Positions 9,601 to 16,806 are shown, counted from the stretch's first letter. The stretch: DNA of 27,511 bases from Candidatus Nealsoniibacteriota bacterium (GCA_003561025.1 PWII01000017.1:1-27511); one strand, 5' to 3'. Program-made: numbers and translations. Notes: generated from the letters alone by a model not told the origin.

Positions 9601-11301
9601 TTCTAGTCCTTCAATCTTTTTCCTTATCTGATTTTTTTGCGCTTCTACCGACTCTCTATATCTTATCGTCTCTTCAAAAACCCTCTCCATCTCTTCTCTA
9701 TACTCTCTCTTTTTTTGTAGGTTTTCTTTCTTTTCACCTATTATCTCTTCTGTCTTTTTATGTATCTTTTCTTTTTGACTATCCAGCTCTTTTTCCCATT
9801 TGCCATATTCCTCATCTTCTTCTTTTCTTAGATCTTCTTCTTCTCTCTTTCTCTCTTTTCTCTTTTCTATCTCCTCCATCTTCTCGCTCTCCGTCATTCT
9901 TCTTTTTTTCTCTTGTCTTCTTGTCGCCTCCCTTTCTCTTCTTATTCTACTTAGGTTTTCATCCGCTTCGTTGGCAAGTTTGTTTAAATTTTCTTCTCTT
10001 TCCTTTTTCTTTCTCTCTTCTTCTTCAATTAGTCTTTCACTGCTCTCCTTTATCTCTTCTAATGTTTTTTCTGCTTCCTCCAATCTTATATTTTTTTCTG
10101 CAATATCTTCCTTTTTTTCTTCTATCTGACTTCTTATCTTGTCTTCTTCTTCCTTTACCTTTTCTATCTCTTCTTTCTGTTTTTCCAAGTCTTCTTCCAG
10201 TAATAATTTTTCGTTTATAAAGAGTTCTATCTTTTCTTCGTTTTTATCTTCTTCCTTTTTTGCCGAGCTTTCCTTTTCTTTTATATTAACAACCCTTTTT
10301 TCCGCCCTCTCTTTTCTCTCCAATAACTTCTCTACCTCTTTTTCTAAAGGAGTTAGTCTCTTTTTAAGATTATTATTTTCTAAAATTAACTCTACAACAG
10401 ATATTCGTAAAGAGAGCACATCAATCTCTTTATTTGCCAGATCTATCTTTTTTCTAATTATTTTTTCCTCACTTTGAGTTTTGAAATACTCATAAAAAAG
10501 AGCTTGTGTCTCTTTTTTGACCAGAGTTAACTCTTCTTCTTTTTTCCAAAGCTCTTCTCTTTTTTCTATATCAAAAGAGCCATCATCCTCTTTCTCTTTA
10601 TCTCTTTTTTCTATCTCCGACGCTTTCTCTCTTGTCTCATTTTGCTTTTTTTCTATCCTTTCTTTTTGGCTTATGATATTAATGAGCCCTTCTTCCATTC
10701 CCTTTTTTTCTCTTCTCTTTTCTTCAAGAGATTTTTTGAGCTCTTCTTTTTCTTCTTCTTTTTTGCTGTCAGTATCTTTTACTTTTTTAATACGCTCAAT
10801 CTCTTTGTCTTCTTGCTCTCTTATTCTCTTTTCTTCTCTTCTCTCTTTTTCTAAAATTTCTCTCGTCTGCCCAAGAAGATCTTCTCCCTTTATCTTTTCG
10901 CGCTCCTTTTTTTCTTCTATCTCTGCATCTTCTTTTATAGCTCTCTCTCTTATCTCTCTTATCTGTTGCTCTTCTTCTTTTTTTAGCTCTTCTTCTTCTG
11001 CCATTCTCTCCCCATCTTCTTCTCGTGTTGTCTCTTCTTTTTTCTCCTCTTCTCTTTTTCTTTCCTCGTCCTGAGCTTTTTGAAATTCTTCTTTCTCTTT
11101 TCCTTGTATTGAAAAAATATCTTTTTCTTCTTTTTTCTTCTTATCCAAAGAAGCCGCTTTTAATGCGGTTAGTTCTTCTTCGCTTATCTCTTTAATGGGA
11201 GAGGGTTTTGATACTTTTCTTCTAATCGGTTCGTCTTGCGGATTAGCAAGATCTCCTTTCATCGTCCTAATCCCTCCTTTTTTTATATTCTCCTTGCTCA
11301 T
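6673..11301 (-). CDS. Giant coiled-coil protein with about 137-residue Trp-pair repeats
   Basis: A 1542-aa Lys/Glu/Arg-rich coiled-coil protein and the largest gene in the window. The N-terminal 55 residues are less charged and include an IRTMKGDL segment at 11-18; I recall similar N-termini in other CPR coiled-coil proteins but cannot confirm it. Trp pairs 14 residues apart occur at 608/622, 966/980, 1106/1120, 1380/1394 and 1494/1508, with a degenerate pair at 745/761. A Trp-less copy (E1243...EEERR) lies exactly 137 residues from both 1106 and 1380. Residues 810-900 are nearly pure K/E/R. No membrane span or nucleotide-binding motif was seen. It shares the repeat with the 1072-aa product 48 bases downstream, so the two are related and probably co-expressed. 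A filament or scaffold is likely; direct evidence is lacking. Confidence 0.8.
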   Translation of the reverse strand: MSKENIKKGGIRTMKGDLANPQDEPIRRKVSKPSPIKEISEEELTALKAASLDKKKKEEKDIFSIQGKEKEEFQKAQDEERKREEEKKEETTREEDGERMAEEEELKKEEEQQIREIRERAIKEDAEIEEKKEREKIKGEDLLGQTREILEKERREEKRIREQEDKEIERIKKVKDTDSKKEEEKEELKKSLEEKRREKKGMEEGLINIISQKERIEKKQNETREKASEIEKRDKEKEDDGSFDIEKREELWKKEEELTLVKKETQALFYEYFKTQSEEKIIRKKIDLANKEIDVLSLRISVVELILENNNLKKRLTPLEKEVEKLLERKERAEKRVVNIKEKESSAKKEEDKNEEKIELFINEKLLLEEDLEKQKEEIEKVKEEEDKIRSQIEEKKEDIAEKNIRLEEAEKTLEEIKESSERLIEEEERKKKEREENLNKLANEADENLSRIRREREATRRQEKKRRMTESEKMEEIEKRKERKREEEDLRKEEDEEYGKWEKELDSQKEKIHKKTEEIIGEKKENLQKKREYREEMERVFEETIRYRESVEAQKNQIRKKIEGLEENRNDATKREESIEEKEINIQKIQRETKNPEKRRELEEKRWSLEEERKKIEKERWAWEEKISLAKEEERECSLDYIATQQEEKIQKERIETLKEEENVVLLRINCAELQTEIDILNREKTFYLDASKHISSQVDRLKEKINTLERIGKIIEERERDIEERKKRATSLSEKKVIEKERWQLEERRRHAEEERREWEEDMRERKEKLDDIKQKETETYSSINKIEEELKDLREEITRKEKWVNRRKKEIEREKSAIKKREEEEKRKIEKEKQKEELLRAEILRKQEEEKRRAKEKRERQEEEEKKKREEEKKRREQEEEKRRIREKKRERESEFSDFISQEKPTLVAEKISLEEKEDIFRDKIELIKKKERELQEKIDSILSKEKVEDNPLKEEELKKKRWIYEDKKRKCRKSIWKIEEKAKEAKERKDKILGILQKEENIKREIEGLSKELGEDYNKVLLEKGSKPFGVVAVKNFRKIREEKENLLHNLSSLKNREKSLQKELEDVSKKESQTEERERSAEEKMKTAGSDEKEGLMELFWNIKEERRREEERRWDIEKAIVELRKEIRDVSFDVRELKKKEERIKIEAKKRKLEEKENLLVRKKEKLQKKRDKLKKEKKIVKQREKENIAEKEEIEEKIKKAERKATALRERENIYEERKLSIKEDSAKKIVDREKEGAEEERREQEKIILYLKKELAPILKREKENSLYRDEVKKEIEDLFKELEEFRKEKEVHLAEKEKLRLAKALIKKKHKMISFDKKEKTIKKRVLLLEEKKKMIGFRESELDSLKKEIEEEAAKEKSFTKRMKIKKKRWDIEEERRMLESKKWNIDEEIEALKKEEQEEREQKKRLKREIEELAIKNRKQKTAFLFRESRETLEGLEKEKRRINNNLKDILKEEKEIVARLEKVKDRREDDPEKRKRKEKERWDIEEERRVIEEKKWEVQEVLKEKEREIEEIEAKIDNAQKKIGAMAVKE

Positions 11302-11305
11302 TTGT

Positions 11306-11341
11306 TTAAAAGAAGACTTTAGATAATAACTCTTCTTTTAA
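11306..11341 (-). promoter_or_regulatory. A/T-rich hairpin just before the 1542-aa coiled-coil gene
   Basis: Perfect 11-base inverted repeat (11306-11316 with 11331-11341) and a 14-base loop. It ends 4 bases before the ATG at 11301. There is no T-run after it on the minus strand, so it does not look like a terminator. The purine-rich arm (AAAAGAAGA) could be the ribosome-binding region, which the hairpin would sequester. A regulatory role is inference. Confidence 0.4.
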
Positions 11342-11367
11342 TTTAAGACATTTTTTCCTTTTTGTCT

Positions 11368-11373
11368 ATTATA
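11368..11373 (-). promoter_or_regulatory. Possible -10 box upstream of the coiled-coil genes
   Basis: A perfect TATAAT on the minus strand in the 109-base gap between pnp and the 1542-aa gene. No good -35 box was found at 16-18 bases. If used, it would give a leader of about 60 bases containing the hairpin at 11306-11341 and would separate the coiled-coil genes from the rpsO-pnp unit. Confidence 0.3.
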
Positions 11374-11410
11374 AAGCAAAAGAAATAAAACTCCATAGGA
11401 AAATTAATTA

Positions 11411-13513
11411 TTATCTCTTTTCACCTTCCTCCGCTCTTTTTATGGAAAGACTCGTCTTTCCTCCACTCTCTACTTTGATTACCTTCACCTTTACTTCTTG
11501 TCCTATGGCGAGAACATCTTCTACTTTTTCTATTCTCCTGTTTGCAATTTCAGAGATATGGACAAGCCCCTCTTGCCCGGGAAGTATCTCTACTACAGCA
11601 CCAAAAGAAAATAGCTTTACAACTTTACCGACAAAAACTTCTCCTTCTTTTACCTCTCTAACTATATTTTTTATCCAGCTTATCGCTCTCTCTATCGCTT
11701 CTTCGTTTTGCGAAGATACCGAGATAATACCCAAATCATCTATATCAATAGTAACTTCGGTCTTTTCTATTATCTCATTAATTGTCTTTCCTTTTGGTCC
11801 AATAACATCTCCTATCTTTTCAGGGTCTATCTTGAGCGTAACAATTCTCGGAGCATAGGGAGAGAGATTTTCTCTAGGTTGAGGAATAGCCTCCTCTATC
11901 TTTTCTATAAGCAAAATTCTCGTCTCTTTTGCTCTTTGTAATGTCTCTTTTATTATCTTTTTTGTAAGCCCTTCTATCTTAACATCGAGCTGAATTACCG
12001 TTATTCCTTCTCTTGTTCCCGCAACTTTAAAATCCATATCCCCGCAATGGTCTTCTATTCCTTGTATATCCGTAAGCACCTTGTAATTCTCTTTGCTGTC
12101 CATAACAAGCCCTATAGATATTCCTGCAACAGGCCTCCTAATTGGAACACCCGCATCCATAAGAGCAAGAGTAACTCCACAAACGGATGCCATTGATGTA
12201 GAGCCATTTGAAGAAACTATCTCCGAGACAGCTCTGATGGTGTAAGAAAAGTCTTCCTCCGTCGGTAAAAGTGGCAATATCCCTTTTTCTCCTATCATTC
12301 CGTGTCCTATCTCTCTTCTTCCAGGACCTCTTATCGGTCTAACTTCCCCAACCGAATAAGGAGGGAAATTGTAGTGATGCATAAATCTCTTCTTTTCCGA
12401 CAGTTCCATATCATCAAGAAGTTGCTGTTCTCCGGGAGCACCAAGAGTTATAATAGATAGCGCCTTAGTCTCACCTCTTTCAAATAACGCTGAGCCGTGA
12501 GTTCGTGGCAAGATACCCACCGAGCAATTGATTTTCCTAAGTTCATCTATCTTTCTCCCATCTATTCTCTCTTCTTTCTCTAAAATATTTTTTCTTATAA
12601 ATTTCTTTAATAGGTCTTCAAAGCAGGAAAAAGCCTTTCCTCTCTCTTCTTCTTCATATCTTTCTTCAATAATCTCCCTTGCTCTTTTTTTGATTTTTTT
12701 TATCTCTTCTTTATATTCTTTTCCTATTTTAAAATCTTTAAGTTCGTTTTCTATCTCTTTCTCTCTTTCTTTTTTTATCTTTTCGTCATCTTCTTTTGGA
12801 GAGATAGATATGTCTGCCTTTTCTTTTCCTTCTTCTTCCTTTATCTTTTCTTGAAATTCACATAATTTTTTTATTATATCTCCTCCTAAGTCAAAAGCTT
12901 TTTCGGTAGTCTCTTCACTTGTCTCATTAAAGGAGCCATCTATCATGTTTATAAGAATATCTCCTTCATTATCAAAAAATCCGCTAATAACGCTATCCAT
13001 ATCGCTATCATCTCTCTCTATATATGTAGGAAAGACAAGAAAATCTTTCTCTTTTTTTGCCAGACGAACGGAGCCAAGTGGTCCGTTCCATGGAATATCA
13101 GAAATATGAAGTGCTAAAGAGGCTGCAATCATACCCAAAACACCCGGGTCATTTTCCTCATCAAAAGAGAGACATGTCACAATAACCTGCACTTCTCTTT
13201 TTAATCCTTCCGGAAATTTTGGTCTAATTGCTCTGTCTATCATTCTGGATGTTAGCGTTGCTTTGTCGGAAGGCTTTCCCTCTCTTCTCGTATATCTAGA
13301 TCCACTTATCTTTCCTGCTGCATAAAATTTTTCTTCATAGCTTACGGACAGAGGGAAAAAATCTCTTTCTACATCTTCATCTGTCATAGTGACTACGGCC
13401 AAAACAACGGTCTCTCCGCATCTTACTGTCACCTCGCCATTTGCCTGCTCAGCAAAATTATCAAACCTTACTGAAATTTCTTTTTCCCCAAATTTTATAT
13501 TATATTCTTTCAT
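11411..13513 (-). CDS. pnp: Polyribonucleotide nucleotidyltransferase (PNPase)
   Basis: A 700-aa protein, the usual PNPase length. It degrades RNA 3'-to-5' by phosphorolysis in the cytoplasm and can add 3' tails. Two RNase PH-like domains flank a Lys/Glu-rich helical domain. The first contains the YTRREGKPS segment (a variant of the family FNKREGRPS) and the second GDMDFKVAG and QLDVKIEG, which supply the catalytic aspartates. A KH domain with its GPKG loop and a C-terminal S1 domain (GEVFVGKVVK...GLVHIS) complete the order, so the enzyme looks intact. The gene starts 4 bases after the NYN-domain gene, which follows rpsO. rpsO-pnp adjacency is well known in bacteria, and the inserted NYN gene is the unusual part. 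Confidence 0.98.
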   Translation of the reverse strand: MKEYNIKFGEKEISVRFDNFAEQANGEVTVRCGETVVLAVVTMTDEDVERDFFPLSVSYEEKFYAAGKISGSRYTRREGKPSDKATLTSRMIDRAIRPKFPEGLKREVQVIVTCLSFDEENDPGVLGMIAASLALHISDIPWNGPLGSVRLAKKEKDFLVFPTYIERDDSDMDSVISGFFDNEGDILINMIDGSFNETSEETTEKAFDLGGDIIKKLCEFQEKIKEEEGKEKADISISPKEDDEKIKKEREKEIENELKDFKIGKEYKEEIKKIKKRAREIIEERYEEEERGKAFSCFEDLLKKFIRKNILEKEERIDGRKIDELRKINCSVGILPRTHGSALFERGETKALSIITLGAPGEQQLLDDMELSEKKRFMHHYNFPPYSVGEVRPIRGPGRREIGHGMIGEKGILPLLPTEEDFSYTIRAVSEIVSSNGSTSMASVCGVTLALMDAGVPIRRPVAGISIGLVMDSKENYKVLTDIQGIEDHCGDMDFKVAGTREGITVIQLDVKIEGLTKKIIKETLQRAKETRILLIEKIEEAIPQPRENLSPYAPRIVTLKIDPEKIGDVIGPKGKTINEIIEKTEVTIDIDDLGIISVSSQNEEAIERAISWIKNIVREVKEGEVFVGKVVKLFSFGAVVEILPGQEGLVHISEIANRRIEKVEDVLAIGQEVKVKVIKVESGGKTSLSIKRAEEGEKR

Positions 13514-13517
13514 ATTT

Positions 13518-14042
13518 TTAATTTTTTCCTTTTTGTCTTTTTTTAGTTAATAAAAATCTCTTCGTGTTATCTTCAAGGTTAATAAATTCATCCGCCGCCT
13601 CTTTTAGCTTAAGAGAAGCAGATCTTTCAAATCCGATAACTTCAACTCTCTTTCCTCTATTTTTTAAGTAATCTACAAGAGGAACAAAGTCACCATCTCC
13701 CGTGACAAGTATAACTACGTCAAGCCCCGGAGACATCCGAATAGCATCAACCGCAATACCGACATCCCAGTCTCCTTTTTTAAATCCACCATGAAACTCC
13801 TGCAAGTCCTTTATTCTTGTCTCTATCCCTAGGCTTGTAAGAGCCTCAAAAAATGATTTTTCTTCTCCTGTCTTTGTCTTAATAACATAAGCAAAGGCGC
13901 GGATGAGAGTTCTTTTGCTTACTGCAATCTCAATAACTTTATCAAAATTAACCCGAGCATTGTAGAGATTTTTTGCCGAATGATAAAGGTTTTGCACGTC
14001 AAGAAAGACTGCTACTCGCTGCCCTTTGTTTTTGATAGTCAT
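13518..14042 (-). CDS. NYN-domain (LabA/DUF88-like, PIN-fold) putative ribonuclease
   Basis: A 174-aa single-domain protein. Conserved acidic residues expected for the PIN-like fold are visible: D15 in VFLDVQN, D91/D93 and D99 in KGDWDVGIAVDA, and D116/D118 in VTGDGDFVPLV. Members of the LabA/DUF88 group are predicted or shown metal-dependent RNases. It ends in a Lys/Arg-rich tail that could bind RNA. It lies 10 bases after rpsO and 4 bases before pnp, so the three are almost certainly one transcript. That placement suggests a part in RNA decay or processing with PNPase, which is inference. The assignment to the NYN superfamily is strong; the exact substrate is unknown. Confidence 0.88.
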   Translation of the reverse strand: MTIKNKGQRVAVFLDVQNLYHSAKNLYNARVNFDKVIEIAVSKRTLIRAFAYVIKTKTGEEKSFFEALTSLGIETRIKDLQEFHGGFKKGDWDVGIAVDAIRMSPGLDVVILVTGDGDFVPLVDYLKNRGKRVEVIGFERSASLKLKEAADEFINLEDNTKRFLLTKKRQKGKN

Positions 14043-14052
14043 CTGCTTTTAT

Positions 14053-14307
14053 TTATTTTTTTAAACCTATCTCTTTGATAAGCTCCTTATACCTCTCTTC
14101 ATCCTTCTTTTTAAGGTAGGTTAATAGCTTTTTTCTCTTATTAACCATTCCGAGAAGTCCTCTTTTGGAGTGCAAGTCTTTTGGATTCTCTTTTAGATGA
14201 GCAAAGAGCTCTTCTATCTCTCTAGAGAGCAACAATACTTGCGCTTCTACTCCTCCTGTCTTCTCCGTATTCTTTAAAATTTCTTTTTTTTCTTCTTTTG
14301 TTAACAT
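14053..14307 (-). CDS. rpsO: 30S ribosomal protein S15
   Basis: An 84-aa protein, slightly shorter than the usual 88-89. Family signatures are present: TGGVEAQV near residues 17-24, then HLKENPKDLHSKRGLLGMVNKR and a helical end with LLTYLKKKDEERYKEL. S15 binds 16S rRNA helices 20-22 early in small-subunit assembly. It is preceded by tRNA-Lys and a pilin-like gene on the same strand, and followed by the NYN gene and pnp. In E. coli, S15 represses its own mRNA; no equivalent leader structure was identified here. Confidence 0.97.
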   Translation of the reverse strand: MLTKEEKKEILKNTEKTGGVEAQVLLLSREIEELFAHLKENPKDLHSKRGLLGMVNKRKKLLTYLKKKDEERYKELIKEIGLKK

Positions 14308-14349
14308 AATAAGTAGTCTTACTTAGCTTAATATTAATCTTAATAATTG

Positions 14350-14422
14350 TGCCCCTGGTAGGACTCGAACCTACGACACTCGGCTTAAGAGGCCGCTGCT
14401 CTGCCAACTGAGCTACAAGGGC
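14350..14422 (-). tRNA. tRNA-Lys(CTT)
   Basis: A 73-base cloverleaf on the minus strand with acceptor stem GCCCTTG/CAGGGGC, D arm, anticodon loop CTCTTAA (anticodon CTT) and T arm TTCGAGT. The first anticodon-stem pair is G-A. The 3' CCA is not encoded. It lies between the pilin-like gene and rpsO with short gaps, so it is probably cut from their shared transcript. Confidence 0.95.
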
Positions 14423-14435
14423 GGCTTGAAATAGG

Positions 14436-14813
14436 CTAATCACATATTGTTATGCTCGGCCATTGCACGCTCTGTGCGGCTCCAAGAACGCCAAGTATTG
14501 CAGTAATTAACAAGTGACCTCCATAGACAATTATAAGTCCAACAACTACCGCAATCAATATCTTTTGCCCTTTTGCAACATTGCTGGGATTTCCTCCTGC
14601 AGTAAAAAAGATTATTCCACCATAAACGAGAAATAGTGTTGCAATAGGAGGAACTATATAAACTATTAAATATTCTATTATATTGGCAAAAAGCTGAAAG
14701 AGGTCGCAAAGAGTACAGTCAGGACCACTGCAAGGAACAAGACCTCCTCCCTCTCCTCCCCACGCAATAACAGGAACCATTAATAGTAAAAGAACAATAA
14801 ATATCTTTTTCAT
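14436..14813 (-). CDS. TrbC/VirB2-like small pilin-type membrane protein
   Basis: A 125-aa protein. It has a signal peptide at about 1-18, a short Gly/Cys segment (C28, C33, C36), two hydrophobic helices (about 43-71 and 84-111) separated by a polar GGNPSNVAKGQK loop, and a short tail ending in Cys124. This layout matches the TrbC/VirB2 major pilin group of type IV secretion systems. Such proteins are common in CPR genomes, often as several isolated copies without a full secretion system (recalled). No VirB4, VirB6 or other T4SS gene lies in the window. A strong predicted promoter at 14847-14875 serves it; tRNA-Lys begins 13 bases after its stop. Function in CPR is not established. Confidence 0.75.
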   Translation of the reverse strand: MKKIFIVLLLLMVPVIAWGGEGGGLVPCSGPDCTLCDLFQLFANIIEYLIVYIVPPIATLFLVYGGIIFFTAGGNPSNVAKGQKILIAVVVGLIIVYGGHLLITAILGVLGAAQSVQWPSITICD

Positions 14814-14846
14814 ATTATTTCTTTTGTTTAAAATAACAATTGCGTT

Positions 14847-14875
14847 ATTATAACTCTTTTCTTAAAAAATATCAA
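14847..14875 (-). promoter_or_regulatory. Predicted strong sigma70-type promoter for pilin-tRNA-Lys-rpsO-NYN-pnp
   Basis: Minus strand: TTGATA (-35, 14870-14875), a 17-base spacer and a perfect TATAAT (-10, 14847-14852). The expected start near 14840 leaves about 27 bases before the pilin ATG at 14813. It is the only clear promoter found upstream of rpsO and pnp. Confidence 0.65.
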
Positions 14876-14958
14876 AGAGTAGGGCTCTGTAAAAAAAATA
14901 TTTTTTATGCTACCCTGTTTAAGGTACTAATAAATAATATTTTCCCTCTATATAAATT

Positions 14959-16806
14959 ATGAAAAATAAAATGGATAAAAAGTTTACAAGAAATATAATC
15001 TCTTTTGTGTTGGCTCTTCTTCTCGCAGTAACTCTCTTTGGAATTATTGCCACTGAAACACTGCAAGAAAAAAGGGAGATTAGTATTAGAACTCTTGCAC
15101 AGCAGATCAACGAAGAGGTGGTAGAAAAGATAGTTGTGGTCGAATCCGATATAGAGGTATTTTATATAGATGACTCAATAGCGACAACAAGGAAAGAGCC
15201 GGGAATAGATACTTTTGATGCTCTTTTAAATTGGGGAGCGGATGAGGAAAAGATACGCTCTATCGATATTGTTATTGAAAGAAAGCAAGACTGGTCTTTT
15301 CTATTTCTACTTGCTTTCTTAGCACTTCCTATCTTTTTTCTCATCTTTATATTCCGTTCCTTTTTTAAGCAAGCAAAAGGTGGCGCTATGCAGGCCTTTG
15401 ACTTTTCCAAGACAAAAGCACGAGTCTTTGGAGAAAAAGGGTCCCCGGGATCCGGTGTCACATTTAACGATGTTGCCGGTCTTGAAGAGACAAAGCAAGA
15501 GCTGGAAGAGATAGTAGATTTTTTGAGAGAGCCTACTCGCTTTATTCGACTCGGAGCAAAGATACCAAAAGGAGTTTTACTTACAGGAGCTCCCGGAACG
15601 GGAAAAACACTTATCGCAAGAGCTGTTGCGGGAGAAGCTAAGGTTCCTTTTTTTGAAATATCAGGTTCTGAATTTATAGAACTCTTTGTCGGTGTGGGAA
15701 GTGGAAGAGTAAGAGATCTTTTTGCAAAAGCAAAACTCAAACAGCCTTGTATAGTCTATATTGATGAACTCGACGCAATCGGAAGAGCAAGAGGAGCCGG
15801 TCTTGGTGGCGGTCATGATGAAAGAGAGCAAACACTAAATCAAATTCTCTCCGAAATGGATGGCTTCTCTCAAGACGCAAAGATAGTTGTTCTTGCCAGT
15901 ACTAACCGCCCGGATGTGTTGGATTCCGCCCTTCTTCGCCCGGGGAGATTTGACCGCAAATTGGTTCTTGATGCGCCCGACAAAAAATCGCGCGAAAGCA
16001 TTCTTAAGATTCATACACGCCAAAAGCCTCTTACAAAAAATGTAAACCTTAAAGAGATAGCAGAAAGAACTCCCGGTTTTTCCGGAGCAGAACTCGCCAA
16101 TCTTGCAAACGAAGCCGCAATTCTTGCCGCACGAAAGAGAAAGAAAAAGATAGGGCAAGGAGAATTTTTAGAATCAATTGAAAAGGTTCTCTTGGGTCCA
16201 GAAAGAAAAAGTCACGTAATGACCGATAAAGAAAAGGAGCTTAGCGCATATCACGAAGCAGGGCATGCGATAGTCTCTTCTTTTCTTAAAGATGCCGAGC
16301 CCGTAAGAAAGATATCTATCGTTTCTCGCGGTCAGGCAGGAGGATACACTATCAAGATTCCTTTTGAAGAAAAGGGGTTCAAGCGTCGCTCCGAGTTTCT
16401 TGCTGAAATATCAGTTCTCCTTGGAGGATATATTACGGAAAAGATAATTTTTGGTGAAGTTTCAACAGGCTCTATTAACGATTTGCAAAGATCTTCGGGG
16501 TATGCAAGAAAGCTCGTAAAAGAGTTTGGCATGTCATCTCTTGGTCCAATTCATTTTAAAGGAGAAAGAGAACATATCTTTTTAGGAAGAGATGTTGCAG
16601 AAGACAAGAACTATTCGGAAGAGACTTCTGCAAAAATTGATAAAGAGGTTTCTTTATTTATTAAAGAAGCGATAGAAGTTTCTGAAAAAATTATTAGAGA
16701 AAACAAAGAGTTGCTAGAAAAGGTTGCCAAAAGATTGATAGAAAAAGAATCTCTAGAGCGTGAAGAATATGAAAAAATTATAGGAAAGATAGATAAAAAA
16801 GGGTAG
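14959..16806 (+). CDS. ftsH: ATP-dependent zinc metalloprotease FtsH
   Basis: A 615-aa membrane-bound AAA+ protease that extracts and degrades membrane and short-lived cytoplasmic proteins as a hexamer. Two transmembrane helices (about 13-33 and 112-134) flank a small external domain of about 78 residues. The AAA module has Walker A GAPGTGKT (210-217), pore motif FVGVG (243-247), Walker B IVYIDELDA and the arginine-finger segment RPGRFDR (about 327-333). The peptidase domain has HEAGH (H432, E433, H436) and third ligand D508 in NDLQ. All key residues are intact. It is transcribed away from the pilin gene; no convincing promoter was found in the A/T-rich gap. It is followed 38 bases later by tRNA-Ile. 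Confidence 0.98.
   Translation: MKNKMDKKFTRNIISFVLALLLAVTLFGIIATETLQEKREISIRTLAQQINEEVVEKIVVVESDIEVFYIDDSIATTRKEPGIDTFDALLNWGADEEKIRSIDIVIERKQDWSFLFLLAFLALPIFFLIFIFRSFFKQAKGGAMQAFDFSKTKARVFGEKGSPGSGVTFNDVAGLEETKQELEEIVDFLREPTRFIRLGAKIPKGVLLTGAPGTGKTLIARAVAGEAKVPFFEISGSEFIELFVGVGSGRVRDLFAKAKLKQPCIVYIDELDAIGRARGAGLGGGHDEREQTLNQILSEMDGFSQDAKIVVLASTNRPDVLDSALLRPGRFDRKLVLDAPDKKSRESILKIHTRQKPLTKNVNLKEIAERTPGFSGAELANLANEAAILAARKRKKKIGQGEFLESIEKVLLGPERKSHVMTDKEKELSAYHEAGHAIVSSFLKDAEPVRKISIVSRGQAGGYTIKIPFEEKGFKRRSEFLAEISVLLGGYITEKIIFGEVSTGSINDLQRSSGYARKLVKEFGMSSLGPIHFKGEREHIFLGRDVAEDKNYSEETSAKIDKEVSLFIKEAIEVSEKIIRENKELLEKVAKRLIEKESLEREEYEKIIGKIDKKG

Noticed and set aside
3434..11074. Many long Ser/Leu/Phe-rich open frames on the plus strand across this region (for example 3434-4279, 5483-6169 and 10517-11074)
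   Set aside because: They are the reverse-complement reading of Lys/Glu-rich coiled-coil genes. Their composition is the expected mirror of purine-rich codons, and they have no recognisable domains or promoters.
3434..11074. Regular T/C-rich repeats that might suggest a CRISPR array
   Set aside because: The repetition follows codon usage of K, E and R in open reading frames; there are no identical direct repeats with unique spacers of constant length, and no cas genes.
3406..11301. SMC, Rad50 or kinesin/myosin-like ATPase in the giant coiled-coil genes
   Set aside because: No Walker A, Walker B or signature motif is present at either end of either protein.
14876..14958. A promoter for ftsH
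   Set aside because: Several A/T-rich -10-like strings exist (for example TATAAA near 14951) but none has an acceptable -35 at the right distance, so none was annotated.
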